64,000 nucleotides of DNA from Pedobacter sp. GTDB taxonomy: Bacteria; Bacteroidota; Bacteroidia; Sphingobacteriales; Sphingobacteriaceae. Within the stretch, counting starts at the first letter, position 1. Every line of letters begins with the position of its first letter. Shown piece by piece: positions 1 to 8,236 of this stretch. The stretch spans positions 1-64,000 of the forward strand of contig NZ_JAVHXT010000010.1 of the NCBI RefSeq assembly GCF_031119335.1, read 5' to 3'. A program made the translations under genes and the position numbers. The notes beneath the pieces were generated by a model. The model was not told the origin of the DNA, ran no database searches, and was given only the letters and a program-made list of their open reading frames with translations.

Positions 1-82
1 CCCCCTTACCCCCTCCAAAGGGGAACACTAATTGCTTAGGCATTTTGCATATCCCTCGTCGAGGGGGCAGGGAGAGGAATTT
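1..82. repeat. Edge of a C-rich palindromic intergenic repeat
   Basis: The sequence holds C-rich and G-rich stretches that can pair (CCCCTCCAAAGGGG near the start and CCCTCGTCGAGGGGG near 53-67). It resembles the element at 52132-52321 and the shorter C-rich hairpin at 41008-41043. It lies just after the stop of the minus-strand permease, so it may serve as a transcript end. The left part is probably cut by the window edge. Confidence 0.4.
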
Positions 83-88
83 AAATTT

Positions 89-1441
89 TTATTGAATTTC
101 TTTCTTCCTATTAAAAAATCTTTGGATGAAGTAAATAGCTACAAAACCTAAGAAAATATAAATTCCGTTTAAAGCAGCTTCAGAATCATCATTGTAAATA
201 CTAATGGCTACAAACAAATATGCAGCGATAAAAATGATTGGCATTAACGGATATAGCTTCATAGTGTATATGGTGTTTTTATCCAAATGTGCAGTTTTCT
301 TACGTAGGTAAAAAATGGTTGCAGCAGAGAAAATCATACCTGCACCATCCATAAAAATGGTGTAGTTTAAAATTTTATCGAAGGTTTGCGCATAAAACAA
401 AGTGATAATAGAAAGGATGGTAAATAAAGTTAAGCTCACTACCATTACATCATTTTTCTTCGTTTTCTTGGTGAAGACTTTTGGCAGGGCGCCTTCTTCG
501 CCCATGGCGTACATGGCCCTAGGATTACTCAGCAAGTTAACGTTTACATAGCCCAACACCGAAAGAAAAATTAACACTGAAAGTATGGTAAAACCCGTTG
601 GTCCAAATATCTGCCCCGCTAAAATTGCCGCAATACTCTGTGCCGATTTCAATTGCTCAAAGCCAATTACTTTTACATAGGCGTAGTTAATAGCCATGTA
701 CAACGTGATGATAATTCCCAAACCAACAAGTATTGAACGTGGAATAACTGTCTTGGCTTCTTTTGCCTCACCGCCAAAATTGATGGTTTGCTGGTAGCCG
801 CCAAAACTGAAAGAGACAGCAATTAAACAGATGCCGAGCGCTTTTCCGTAATCGCTCCAAGTGGCAGGCAGTCCATCTGCTGTGCTGAAAACTGAAGGAA
901 GCTGTTGGGTTTGTCCACCAAAAAATATGGCGCAGATTAAGGTAATTACCATTACCAGTTTAATGATGGTAAGTACATTTTGCGTTCTGGAACTGGTTCT
1001 CAATCCCAATAGGTTAATGGTATAAAAAATGATGATACTGACCAGGCCGATCAAAATTCGATGATCATTGGTTTGCATTTCTACTGGAAATAGTGCTTTA
1101 TTCAAATATTCGGCACCAATTAAAGAAACTCCTGCTACCGAGGCCGCATTGCTTACTACAATAATGCAGTTAATGGCAAAAGCAATAGAAGGGTGGTAGC
1201 AAACCGAAAAGATCTTGTAATAACCGCCAGTTACCGGAAAACGAGAACCAATTTCGGCGTAGGTTAGCGCACCACAAAGGGCAACGAAACCGCCAACTAT
1301 CCATGCTAAAAAGAAAAGTTCGGGAATTTGAGCTTTTGCGGCTACGTTAACTGGGGTGCGGAAAATACCCATGCCTATTACAAGGCTTACCACAATCATG
1401 GATAGGTCGAAAAGGGATAGTTGCTTTTTCTCTGGGTTCAT
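89..1441 (-). CDS. APC-superfamily amino acid permease
   Basis: The product is probably an inner-membrane secondary transporter for amino acids (amino acid-polyamine-organocation superfamily). The 450 residues form about twelve hydrophobic segments. The first carries the family substrate-site motif IGMGIFRTP (residues 22-30), and YAEIGSRFP followed by TGGYY lies at 61-75. Both are typical of APC and LAT-like exchangers. The length matches the family. It is a single gene pointing left and divergent from parE, with a long perfect inverted repeat between them. The substrate cannot be read from the sequence. It has no periplasmic partner, so it most likely acts alone. Confidence 0.85.
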   Translation of the reverse strand: MNPEKKQLSLFDLSMIVVSLVIGMGIFRTPVNVAAKAQIPELFFLAWIVGGFVALCGALTYAEIGSRFPVTGGYYKIFSVCYHPSIAFAINCIIVVSNAASVAGVSLIGAEYLNKALFPVEMQTNDHRILIGLVSIIIFYTINLLGLRTSSRTQNVLTIIKLVMVITLICAIFFGGQTQQLPSVFSTADGLPATWSDYGKALGICLIAVSFSFGGYQQTINFGGEAKEAKTVIPRSILVGLGIIITLYMAINYAYVKVIGFEQLKSAQSIAAILAGQIFGPTGFTILSVLIFLSVLGYVNVNLLSNPRAMYAMGEEGALPKVFTKKTKKNDVMVVSLTLFTILSIITLFYAQTFDKILNYTIFMDGAGMIFSAATIFYLRKKTAHLDKNTIYTMKLYPLMPIIFIAAYLFVAISIYNDDSEAALNGIYIFLGFVAIYFIQRFFNRKKEIQ

Positions 1442-1478
1442 TTGAGTTTTTAGTTTGTTGGTTTAGGTTTATGCTTCA

Positions 1479-1557
1479 CGTCATTGCGAGGCACGAAGCA
1501 ATCTTAAAGCGATTAATTCACTAAAGTAGTAAGATTGCTTCGTGCCTCGCAATGACG
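1479..1557. repeat. Perfect 28-bp inverted repeat (REP/MITE-like)
   Basis: Arms at 1479-1506 and 1530-1557 are perfect reverse complements (CGTCATTGCGAGGCACG... and its mirror) around a 23-nt loop. The ends CGTCATT...AATGACG are shared with other spacers in this window, and a short relative lies at 27564-27587. The element fills much of the 301-bp spacer between the permease and parE. Confidence 0.8.
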
Positions 1558-1688
1558 AACTGGCTATTACAAGCCCAATTTAACAATAAAAAGCTGCTCA
1601 ACAATTTCATCCTTAAAAAAATACAAAATAAGCAAGTTGGAATTGTTTAAATGTGGAAATCTAGCCGAGAAAAGCGCCTAAAATTGAT

Positions 1689-1696
1689 TAAATTTG
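1689..1696 (+). promoter_or_regulatory. Possible -7 box upstream of parE
   Basis: TAAATTTG fits the Bacteroidota -7 consensus TAnnTTTG and lies about 47 bp before the parE start. No TTG -33 element is visible at the usual distance, so the call is tentative. Confidence 0.35.
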
Positions 1697-1742
1697 TAAT
1701 GCTGATTTATCCCAAATCGGTACCCAAATTAAAAGGAGTATT

Positions 1743-3626
1743 ATGGCAGAACCTATTTACAACGAAGACAGTATTAAATCCTTAGATTGGCAAGAACACA
1801 TTCGCCGCCGTCCGGGTATGTATATTGGTAAGTTGGGCGATGGTTCTGCACAAGATGATGGAATCTACGTGCTTTTGAAAGAAATCATGGATAACTCGAT
1901 TGATGAGTTCATGATGGGAGCAGGTAAAACGATCGACATCAGCTTGCACGAACATAAAGTAATTATTAGAGATTATGGTCGTGGCATCCCCTTGGGTAAA
2001 GTGATAGATTGTGTGTCTAAAATGAATACCGGTGGTAAGTACGATAGCAATGCTTTCCAAAAATCGGTAGGGATGAACGGGGTAGGTACCAAAGCTGTTA
2101 ACGCCCTTTCTACTATTTTTGTGGTGCAAAGTTACCGCGATGGCAAAACCAAAAAGGTAGAATTTAGCAAAGGTTTGGTAACGCTGGAGCATCCAGAAAT
2201 TGAAACTACACAACGCAACGGAACTTCTATAACATTCCACCCAGATGAAACTATTTTTAGGAACTACCACTACATTGCCGACTTTGTAGAGAGCATGATT
2301 TGGAACTATGTGTTCTTGAATACGGGCTTGACCATCAATTTCAACAACCAAAAGTTTTTCTCAGAGCGAGGTTTGTACGATTTGCTTTCGAGACAAAATA
2401 AACCAGAGGAAATTCGGTACCCAATTATTCATCTGAAGGGACACGATATAGAAGTAGCCATGACCCACGGGCAGCAGTATGGTGAAGATTACCATTCTTT
2501 CGTAAATGGACAGTACACCACACAAGGCGGAACACACCAAGCGGCATTTCGTGAGGCTGTAGTGAAAACCATCAGAGAGTATTACAATAAAGATTACGAC
2601 GCTTCGGATGTTAGAGCATCTATTATTGCAGCTATTGCGATTAGGGTACAAGAGCCTGTTTTCGAATCTCAAACTAAAACCAAATTGGGTTCTGAAAGGG
2701 TAGCCCCAGATGGCCAAACGGTACGTACTTTTGTGAATGATTTCTTGAAGAAAGAACTTGACGATTATCTGCACAAGCACAAAGACGTAGCTGATGCCAT
2801 TGAAGCTAGAATCAAGCAGTCGGAACGTGAGCGCAAAGACATTGCAGGTATCAAAAAGCTAGCGAATGATAGGGCTAAAAAAGCATCCCTACACAATAAA
2901 AAACTTAGAGATTGCAAGGTTCATTTCAATAGCAGCCACGAACGTAGATACGAAACTACCTTGTTTATCACCGAGGGAGATTCGGCTTCTGGGTCTATCA
3001 CCAAATCTAGGGATGTAGAAACACAGGCAGTATTTTCGCTAAAAGGTAAGCCCTTAAACTGCTACGAATTAACCAAAAAGGTAGTTTACGAAAACGAAGA
3101 ATTTAACCTTTTACAGCATGCGCTGAATATTGAAGATGGCTTGGAAGGTTTGCACTACAATAACATCGTAATAGCTACTGATGCAGACGTGGATGGTATG
3201 CACATTCGTTTATTGATGATGACTTTCTTCCTGCAGTTCTTTCCAGATTTGGTAAAGGCCGGTCACGTTTATATTTTGCAGACACCATTGTTTAGGGTAA
3301 GGAATAAAAAGGAAACTATTTATTGTTATAGCGATGAAGAACGCCGTAATGCAATTTCTAAATTAGGTGGTAAACCGGAAATTACCAGATTTAAAGGGTT
3401 AGGAGAGATTTCTCCAGACGAGTTTGGATTGTTTATTGGAAAAGATATTCGCTTGGATCCGGTAATTTTAAAAGAACAAACGATTAAGAGCTTATTGGAA
3501 TATTATATGGGTAAAAATACCCCCGATAGGCAACAACATATCATCAGAAATCTACGCATAGAGAAAGACGAGGTAGATAAGGAGTTGGCAGAAGCCGAAG
3601 AAATGGAAGTTGCTTTAGAGGTGTAA
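1743..3626 (+). CDS. parE: DNA topoisomerase IV subunit B
   Basis: This is the ATPase and TOPRIM subunit of a type IIA topoisomerase, which decatenates and relaxes chromosomes together with ParC. The GHKL ATPase domain shows EIMDNSIDE (47-55), DYGRGIP (77-83) and [11 protein letters not shown] (from 113). The TOPRIM domain shows EGDSA (411-415), DADVDG (480-485) and the C-terminal [15 protein letters not shown] replaces the EGDSAGGS usual in GyrB, and at 627 residues the protein is short for GyrB, so ParE is preferred. The start follows an AAAGGAG-like ribosome site. No parC follows; the next gene is a sensor kinase, so the partner is encoded elsewhere. Confidence 0.9.
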   Translation: MAEPIYNEDSIKSLDWQEHIRRRPGMYIGKLGDGSAQDDGIYVLLKEIMDNSIDEFMMGAGKTIDISLHEHKVIIRDYGRGIPLGKVIDCVSKMNTGGKYDSNAFQKSVGMNGVGTKAVNALSTIFVVQSYRDGKTKKVEFSKGLVTLEHPEIETTQRNGTSITFHPDETIFRNYHYIADFVESMIWNYVFLNTGLTINFNNQKFFSERGLYDLLSRQNKPEEIRYPIIHLKGHDIEVAMTHGQQYGEDYHSFVNGQYTTQGGTHQAAFREAVVKTIREYYNKDYDASDVRASIIAAIAIRVQEPVFESQTKTKLGSERVAPDGQTVRTFVNDFLKKELDDYLHKHKDVADAIEARIKQSERERKDIAGIKKLANDRAKKASLHNKKLRDCKVHFNSSHERRYETTLFITEGDSASGSITKSRDVETQAVFSLKGKPLNCYELTKKVVYENEEFNLLQHALNIEDGLEGLHYNNIVIATDADVDGMHIRLLMMTFFLQFFPDLVKAGHVYILQTPLFRVRNKKETIYCYSDEERRNAISKLGGKPEITRFKGLGEISPDEFGLFIGKDIRLDPVILKEQTIKSLLEYYMGKNTPDRQQHIIRNLRIEKDEVDKELAEAEEMEVALEV

Positions 3627-3652
3627 GTTGTAGGTTTTCAGTGTTTTGTGTT

Positions 3653-3681
3653 TTGTATTTCTTAAGATTGGGTTATATTTG
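3653..3681 (+). promoter_or_regulatory. Bacteroidota promoter for the hybrid sensor kinase
   Basis: A TTG (-33 element, within TTTTG) at 3653-3655 is followed after 18 bp by TATATTTG at 3674-3681, a perfect TAnnTTTG -7 box. The spacing agrees with the Bacteroidota consensus. It sits in the 133-bp gap after parE, about 80 bp before the kinase start, and suggests the kinase has its own promoter. Confidence 0.6.
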
Positions 3682-3759
3682 TTCGAAAAACAAATTCTAC
3701 CTATTCTGAGGGTATAATTTTTGCAAGTTGTCTAAACTTTGTGTGAATTATATTAACGC

Positions 3760-5889
3760 ATGACCATTAATACCAAAAAGAATTCGGCTCGTTACGGGCT
3801 CATCGTTGTTCTTATTTTAGCGCTGTTTATTTCAGCAATCTTTTTCTATACCCGAAATAATCGGATAAGCATTCTATCAGCAAACGTAAATCAGCTTACT
3901 TACCTAGAAAGCGATTACAGTTCATTAGATACATGTATACTTTTGCTATATAGGGCAGATAATAACTGCAGACTTTTCGAAGCAACAGGCAATACCTCTT
4001 ACATAAAGCAATTCAACAAGGGTATTACCAGGGTTTCTGGTATATTAGATACGCTAAAAATTAATGAAAGTAGTGCCCCGTATTCTCAAAATATTAAAGG
4101 GCTTGTAGAACAAAAGCGTATAAAGATACAAACCTATTTGATGCTTAAAAAGCTTACAGATAGTTTGTATCATATTAATGCGGTAATAGATACTGTAAAG
4201 GAACGCACCTTATTAAATGGTACGGGTTTTACCAGGCAGAAACGTAAAAATACAGTAGTAATTGATACAATTAAACCTCCTACCGAACAGGTTAAAGAAA
4301 AAAACCTGCTGGGGCGTATAGCTGATGCTTTTTCAAAGAAAAAGAAGAAAGAGCAAACATCAACGCTAGTTAAAAAGGAAATTACGCAAGATAGTTCATT
4401 GACAAAAACTGAATATACTGGCGACCAGATTAAAAAAATCAGCGATTATTACCGTAACCTATATGCCGCAAACAAAAAATTAAAAGACAACGAAATTGAA
4501 ATTCTTAGGATCAATTCTCGAATTATTAATGAAATTGTTTTTTTACTTCAGAACTATAAGAAGAAGGACGCAGCTTTTCTGGCTGAAACGAAAAAGAATA
4601 TCCATTTTGATTTAGAAGATACCTTTAAGAGTATTAACAACATTTACATTGTCATCTTTATTTTATTGATGATTTTGGTTGCAGTTATTTTGTTTAATCT
4701 TTGGAAAATCTACAGTAATGAAGGTAAATTGATAGACTACGGACATAAGGTATCTCAATATGCCCAATCCAAAAGTAGGTTTTTGGCCAATATGAGCCAC
4801 GAAATTCGTACACCTTTAAATTCGGTAATTGGTTTTTCAGAGCAGCTTAGTCAAGATAATCTTTCAACGCAACAGAAAGAGCAGGTTGATGCCATCAAAA
4901 CATCATCAGAGCTGTTGCTTGATTTGGTTAATGACATTTTGGACTTCTCTAAATACGAAGTTGGGAAAATTACTTTCGATAAGGTTTCGTTTGCACCAGC
5001 CGATGCCATTAATGAGGTCGTAAACAGTGTAACTGTTTTGGCATCTAAAAAAGGTCTAATCTTAAATAAGCAAATATCATTTAACTCGAATTTATTTTTA
5101 TTGGGCGATTCATTAAGGTTGAAACAAGTTATCATGAATTTGTTAAGTAATGCTATTAAATTCACCAACACCGGGTCGGTAACGCTCAAGGCTGATATTG
5201 TTTCTACGTCTAAAAAAAGAGTTAGTTTGAAAATGCAGGTGATAGATACAGGAATTGGTATTGAAGAGAAAGATGCAGACGTAATTTTCGATGAATTTTC
5301 GCAGGTAAATTATGCTACGGCAAAAAATATCCAGAAGGGTACAGGTTTAGGGCTGGCTATTTGTAAAAAAATTGTTGAGCTACAAGGAGGGAAAATTGGA
5401 TTGGCTAGTAAAATTGATCAAGGTTCTACGTTCAGTTTCGAAATACCGTATGAGCTTTCTGAAGGTAGTACGGATAAACAGAAAATGCTGGCAACTTCAA
5501 ATGTGTCGCATCTTGAAAATAGGAAAATTTTATTGGTGGATGATAACAAGATGAACGTTTTATTGGCGCAAACAGTAGTTAAGAAATACGGCATTATTAC
5601 AGATACCGCTTATGATGGTGCAGCAGCTTATCAGCTATTTGAAAATAATTCTTATGATTTGGTACTGACTGATGTTCAAATGCCGGTTATGGGAGGTGTA
5701 GAACTAACCAAATTGATTAGGGCAGACAAAAGTAAAAAGAAAGCTGCAATTCCTATTTTGGGTGTAACAGCTAATGTAATTGAAGAGGATAGAGATAGAT
5801 ATTTAGCGGCCGGCATGGATGGTTTGGTGTTAAAACCATATTCTGAAAAAGAATTGATAGATAAAATTGCGGCTTACTTAGATAAGTAA
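3760..5889 (+). CDS. Hybrid sensor histidine kinase with receiver domain
   Basis: This is a membrane two-component hybrid kinase. A transmembrane segment near residues 13-31 and a second near 293-313 enclose a periplasmic sensor region of about 260 residues, rich in lysine and predicted helical, with no recognised domain. The HisKA box SHEIRTPLNSVIGF carries the phospho-accepting His347. The ATPase domain shows the N box (LLSNAIKFT), the G1 box (DTGIGIE) and the G2 box (GTGLGLAICKK). A C-terminal receiver domain starts at ILLVDDN, with phospho-acceptor Asp638 (LTDVQMP) and the conserved Lys in LKPYSE. There is no adjacent response regulator, so phosphate probably passes to a distant HPt or regulator. 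The signal sensed is unknown. Confidence 0.92.
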   Translation: MTINTKKNSARYGLIVVLILALFISAIFFYTRNNRISILSANVNQLTYLESDYSSLDTCILLLYRADNNCRLFEATGNTSYIKQFNKGITRVSGILDTLKINESSAPYSQNIKGLVEQKRIKIQTYLMLKKLTDSLYHINAVIDTVKERTLLNGTGFTRQKRKNTVVIDTIKPPTEQVKEKNLLGRIADAFSKKKKKEQTSTLVKKEITQDSSLTKTEYTGDQIKKISDYYRNLYAANKKLKDNEIEILRINSRIINEIVFLLQNYKKKDAAFLAETKKNIHFDLEDTFKSINNIYIVIFILLMILVAVILFNLWKIYSNEGKLIDYGHKVSQYAQSKSRFLANMSHEIRTPLNSVIGFSEQLSQDNLSTQQKEQVDAIKTSSELLLDLVNDILDFSKYEVGKITFDKVSFAPADAINEVVNSVTVLASKKGLILNKQISFNSNLFLLGDSLRLKQVIMNLLSNAIKFTNTGSVTLKADIVSTSKKRVSLKMQVIDTGIGIEEKDADVIFDEFSQVNYATAKNIQKGTGLGLAICKKIVELQGGKIGLASKIDQGSTFSFEIPYELSEGSTDKQKMLATSNVSHLENRKILLVDDNKMNVLLAQTVVKKYGIITDTAYDGAAAYQLFENNSYDLVLTDVQMPVMGGVELTKLIRADKSKKKAAIPILGVTANVIEEDRDRYLAAGMDGLVLKPYSEKELIDKIAAYLDK

Positions 5890-5957
5890 AATACCAATTT
5901 CACGGTATATACTTGTTGTATTGGATGGCTAATTTTGGTCAATAATTATGTTGAACC

Positions 5958-7145
5958 ATGAACAAACGCTTAACACTCACTGTCATTCTAATAGGTTTTT
6001 CTAGCTTAGTATTAGCACAAAATTATAGAGCATTTGAAGATCTAAAAAGTGGTAAATGGGGCTTTGAAGATCCATTGAATGGAAAGGTAGTCATCCAGCC
6101 GAAATATCAGTTCGCCTACAGCTTTACTGAAGGATTAGCATCGGTACAGCTCAATAACCTTTGGGGTTACGTTAATGCCAAAGGCGAAGAAATTATTCCC
6201 TTTAAGTTAACTTTTGCAGGCTCGTTTACTAACGGGAGTGCAAGTGTTACCGATGAGAACTATCAATCTTACCATATCGATAAAACGGGTAAGCCTCTTT
6301 ATCTGGAGAAATATGAAGTTGTCTTTGAGTTTTTCGAAGGACTTGCAGCCGCTAAAAAGAACGAAGCATGGGGTTACATCGATAAGACAGGTAAAACTAT
6401 AATCCCATTTAACTTTGATGATGCAGGAAATTTTAAATACGGCAAAGCAATAGTAGGATTGGGCGGTGCCGAGAAGAAATTTGGTGTGATCAACAAACAA
6501 GGAAAAATTTTAGTGCCAATCACATCAAATTCTAAACCCTATTTTTCTGAAGGTTTGGCATTTATCGATGATGCGAAGAAAGTAATAGTTGATACATTGG
6601 GAAAAGTGGCGTTTCCTGTAAATCAATATACATTTGTTTATCCATTCAGGGAAGGTATGGCTGTAACGGATAAAAGTGAGCAAGAAGGAATTAAACTACT
6701 TGGGTATATCAATAAGCAGGGAAAAGTACTAGTGCCATCTATATATGATGAGGCAGCTGATTTTTACGAAGGCATGGGGTCAGTGGCAAAAAATGGCAAA
6801 TTTGGTTTCGTAAATAAATTAGGAAAGTTAGCAATCTCATTGCAATATGAAGCTTCGCACAGTTTTGATGGAGGGTTAGCAGCGGTGCAAAAGGTGGGTA
6901 AATGGGGTTATATCGATAAAAATGGTAAAGTAATCATACCATTTCAGTTTCAAACACCTGGCTTTTTCTACGAAGGTTTAGCTGCCGTAGAAAAAGATGG
7001 GAAATACGGTTTTATCAACAAATTAGGTAAAATGCTTATTCCTTTTCAGTATGATGACGTGGAGTACAGTTTTAGAAATGGGGTTGCAAGGGTTGTTAAA
7101 GACGGCGAAGCATTCTATATCAATAACAAAGGTCAGCGATTATAA
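5958..7145 (+). CDS. Secreted WG-repeat protein
   Basis: The protein starts with a signal peptide (hydrophobic residues 5-20, ending VLAQ). It then consists almost wholly of about ten WG-type repeats of 35-40 residues, with a core like WGYIDKTGKTIIPF followed by a variable stretch and EGLA. WG repeats (PF14903) form beta-rich structures and are common in secreted Bacteroidota proteins; their role is mostly unknown. It follows the sensor kinase by 68 bp on the same strand and could be co-transcribed. It converges with the brkB-like gene with a 15-bp gap. No enzymatic motif is visible. Confidence 0.85.
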   Translation: MNKRLTLTVILIGFSSLVLAQNYRAFEDLKSGKWGFEDPLNGKVVIQPKYQFAYSFTEGLASVQLNNLWGYVNAKGEEIIPFKLTFAGSFTNGSASVTDENYQSYHIDKTGKPLYLEKYEVVFEFFEGLAAAKKNEAWGYIDKTGKTIIPFNFDDAGNFKYGKAIVGLGGAEKKFGVINKQGKILVPITSNSKPYFSEGLAFIDDAKKVIVDTLGKVAFPVNQYTFVYPFREGMAVTDKSEQEGIKLLGYINKQGKVLVPSIYDEAADFYEGMGSVAKNGKFGFVNKLGKLAISLQYEASHSFDGGLAAVQKVGKWGYIDKNGKVIIPFQFQTPGFFYEGLAAVEKDGKYGFINKLGKMLIPFQYDDVEYSFRNGVARVVKDGEAFYINNKGQRL

Positions 7146-7160
7146 TGCTGACCCTGCTTT

Positions 7161-8162
7161 TTATTCCTTAACTGGCGGAGCAATAGTATCTTCTGGGTGC
7201 TGTGGTGGTAGCTCCTTTACCTCTTTTTCTACCACAATGGTTTTCAAGTGCACCGCATATTTCGAAGGACTAATTCCGGTATCGAACTTTTCGGCATAAG
7301 CTTGGGTAAATTCGGCTCCGAAATATAAGATCACGGCAGTGTAGTAAATCCAAACTAATATGACTATCACAGAGCTTGCTGCGCCAAAAGCAGAACCAGG
7401 GTTGCCTTTTTCAATGTAAATACCAATCAGGTACTTACCTAAACTGAAAAGCAATGCGGTAAACAAAGCACCAACTAAGGCTGGTTTCCATTTCAAGTTT
7501 ACATCTGGCAATACCTTAAAAATAATGGCAAAAATGGTAGTTACCACAGCGATGGTTAACGCGTTGGTGACGATGAGCATGAGCCATTCGGATACCTCTT
7601 CGATGCCAATTCTAGAAGCATAGGTATCTAATTTCCCCCCTATACCTACAACAACACTATTAACCACCAGCGATACCAACAGTAGGAAACCTAATGAAGC
7701 AATTAGCGAAAACGACAATAAACGATTAGTAATTAACTTTTTCCAGCCCTTTTTAGGAACCGCCTTTACTTTCCAAATTAAATTGATACTGTCTTGTATT
7801 TCAATGAAAATTGCGGTAGAAGCTATCGCCAACGTAGAAATACCAATAATTAGCCCCATGGTACTACGTCCGGTAAGGTTGGCGTTGTTTACGAATGTGC
7901 GTAACTGATTAGCAGCATCGGCACCTATCATTTCACTTATTTCCCCAAATAATTTAGTGTTTGGATCCATATTATCGCCCAAAATTAGCGTTGCAGAAGA
8001 GATGATAATAATGATAAGTGGCGTTAGCGCAAAAATAGTGTAATAGGCCAATGCAGCACTTAACTTCATTACACGGTCTTCAACAAAGCCTTTTCCAGCC
8101 GCAATAAACAGGTGGTAAGTATGGATGAAGAATGCTTTTATTTTGCTAGGTATTTTTTTCAT
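7161..8162 (-). CDS. YihY/BrkB-family inner-membrane protein
   Basis: The protein belongs to the YihY/virulence factor BrkB family (PF03631), once misnamed RNase BN. It has about six transmembrane segments, including the family region LSAALAYYTIFALTP (about 33-47) and a long hydrophobic pair near 235-285. The C-terminal 45 residues are hydrophilic. The family is thought to transport or organise envelope components, but its function is not settled. It lies 74 bp downstream of tamL on the same strand, so it may belong to the tamB-tamL transcription unit, which would suit an envelope role. Confidence 0.85.
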   Translation of the reverse strand: MKKIPSKIKAFFIHTYHLFIAAGKGFVEDRVMKLSAALAYYTIFALTPLIIIIISSATLILGDNMDPNTKLFGEISEMIGADAANQLRTFVNNANLTGRSTMGLIIGISTLAIASTAIFIEIQDSINLIWKVKAVPKKGWKKLITNRLLSFSLIASLGFLLLVSLVVNSVVVGIGGKLDTYASRIGIEEVSEWLMLIVTNALTIAVVTTIFAIIFKVLPDVNLKWKPALVGALFTALLFSLGKYLIGIYIEKGNPGSAFGAASSVIVILVWIYYTAVILYFGAEFTQAYAEKFDTGISPSKYAVHLKTIVVEKEVKELPPQHPEDTIAPPVKE

Positions 8163-8236
8163 GCGTAGAATTATTAACTTGAATGTTTCGAAGATATTTC
8201 GTTTTATTCAATCATTCAAAATTTATTCATTTCTAA

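Noticed and set aside
1782..2780. Open minus-strand frames inside parE (1782-2351 and 2361-2780)
   Set aside because: They lie wholly within a conserved gene in the opposite frame, have no start signal and give cysteine- and histidine-rich, non-family sequence.
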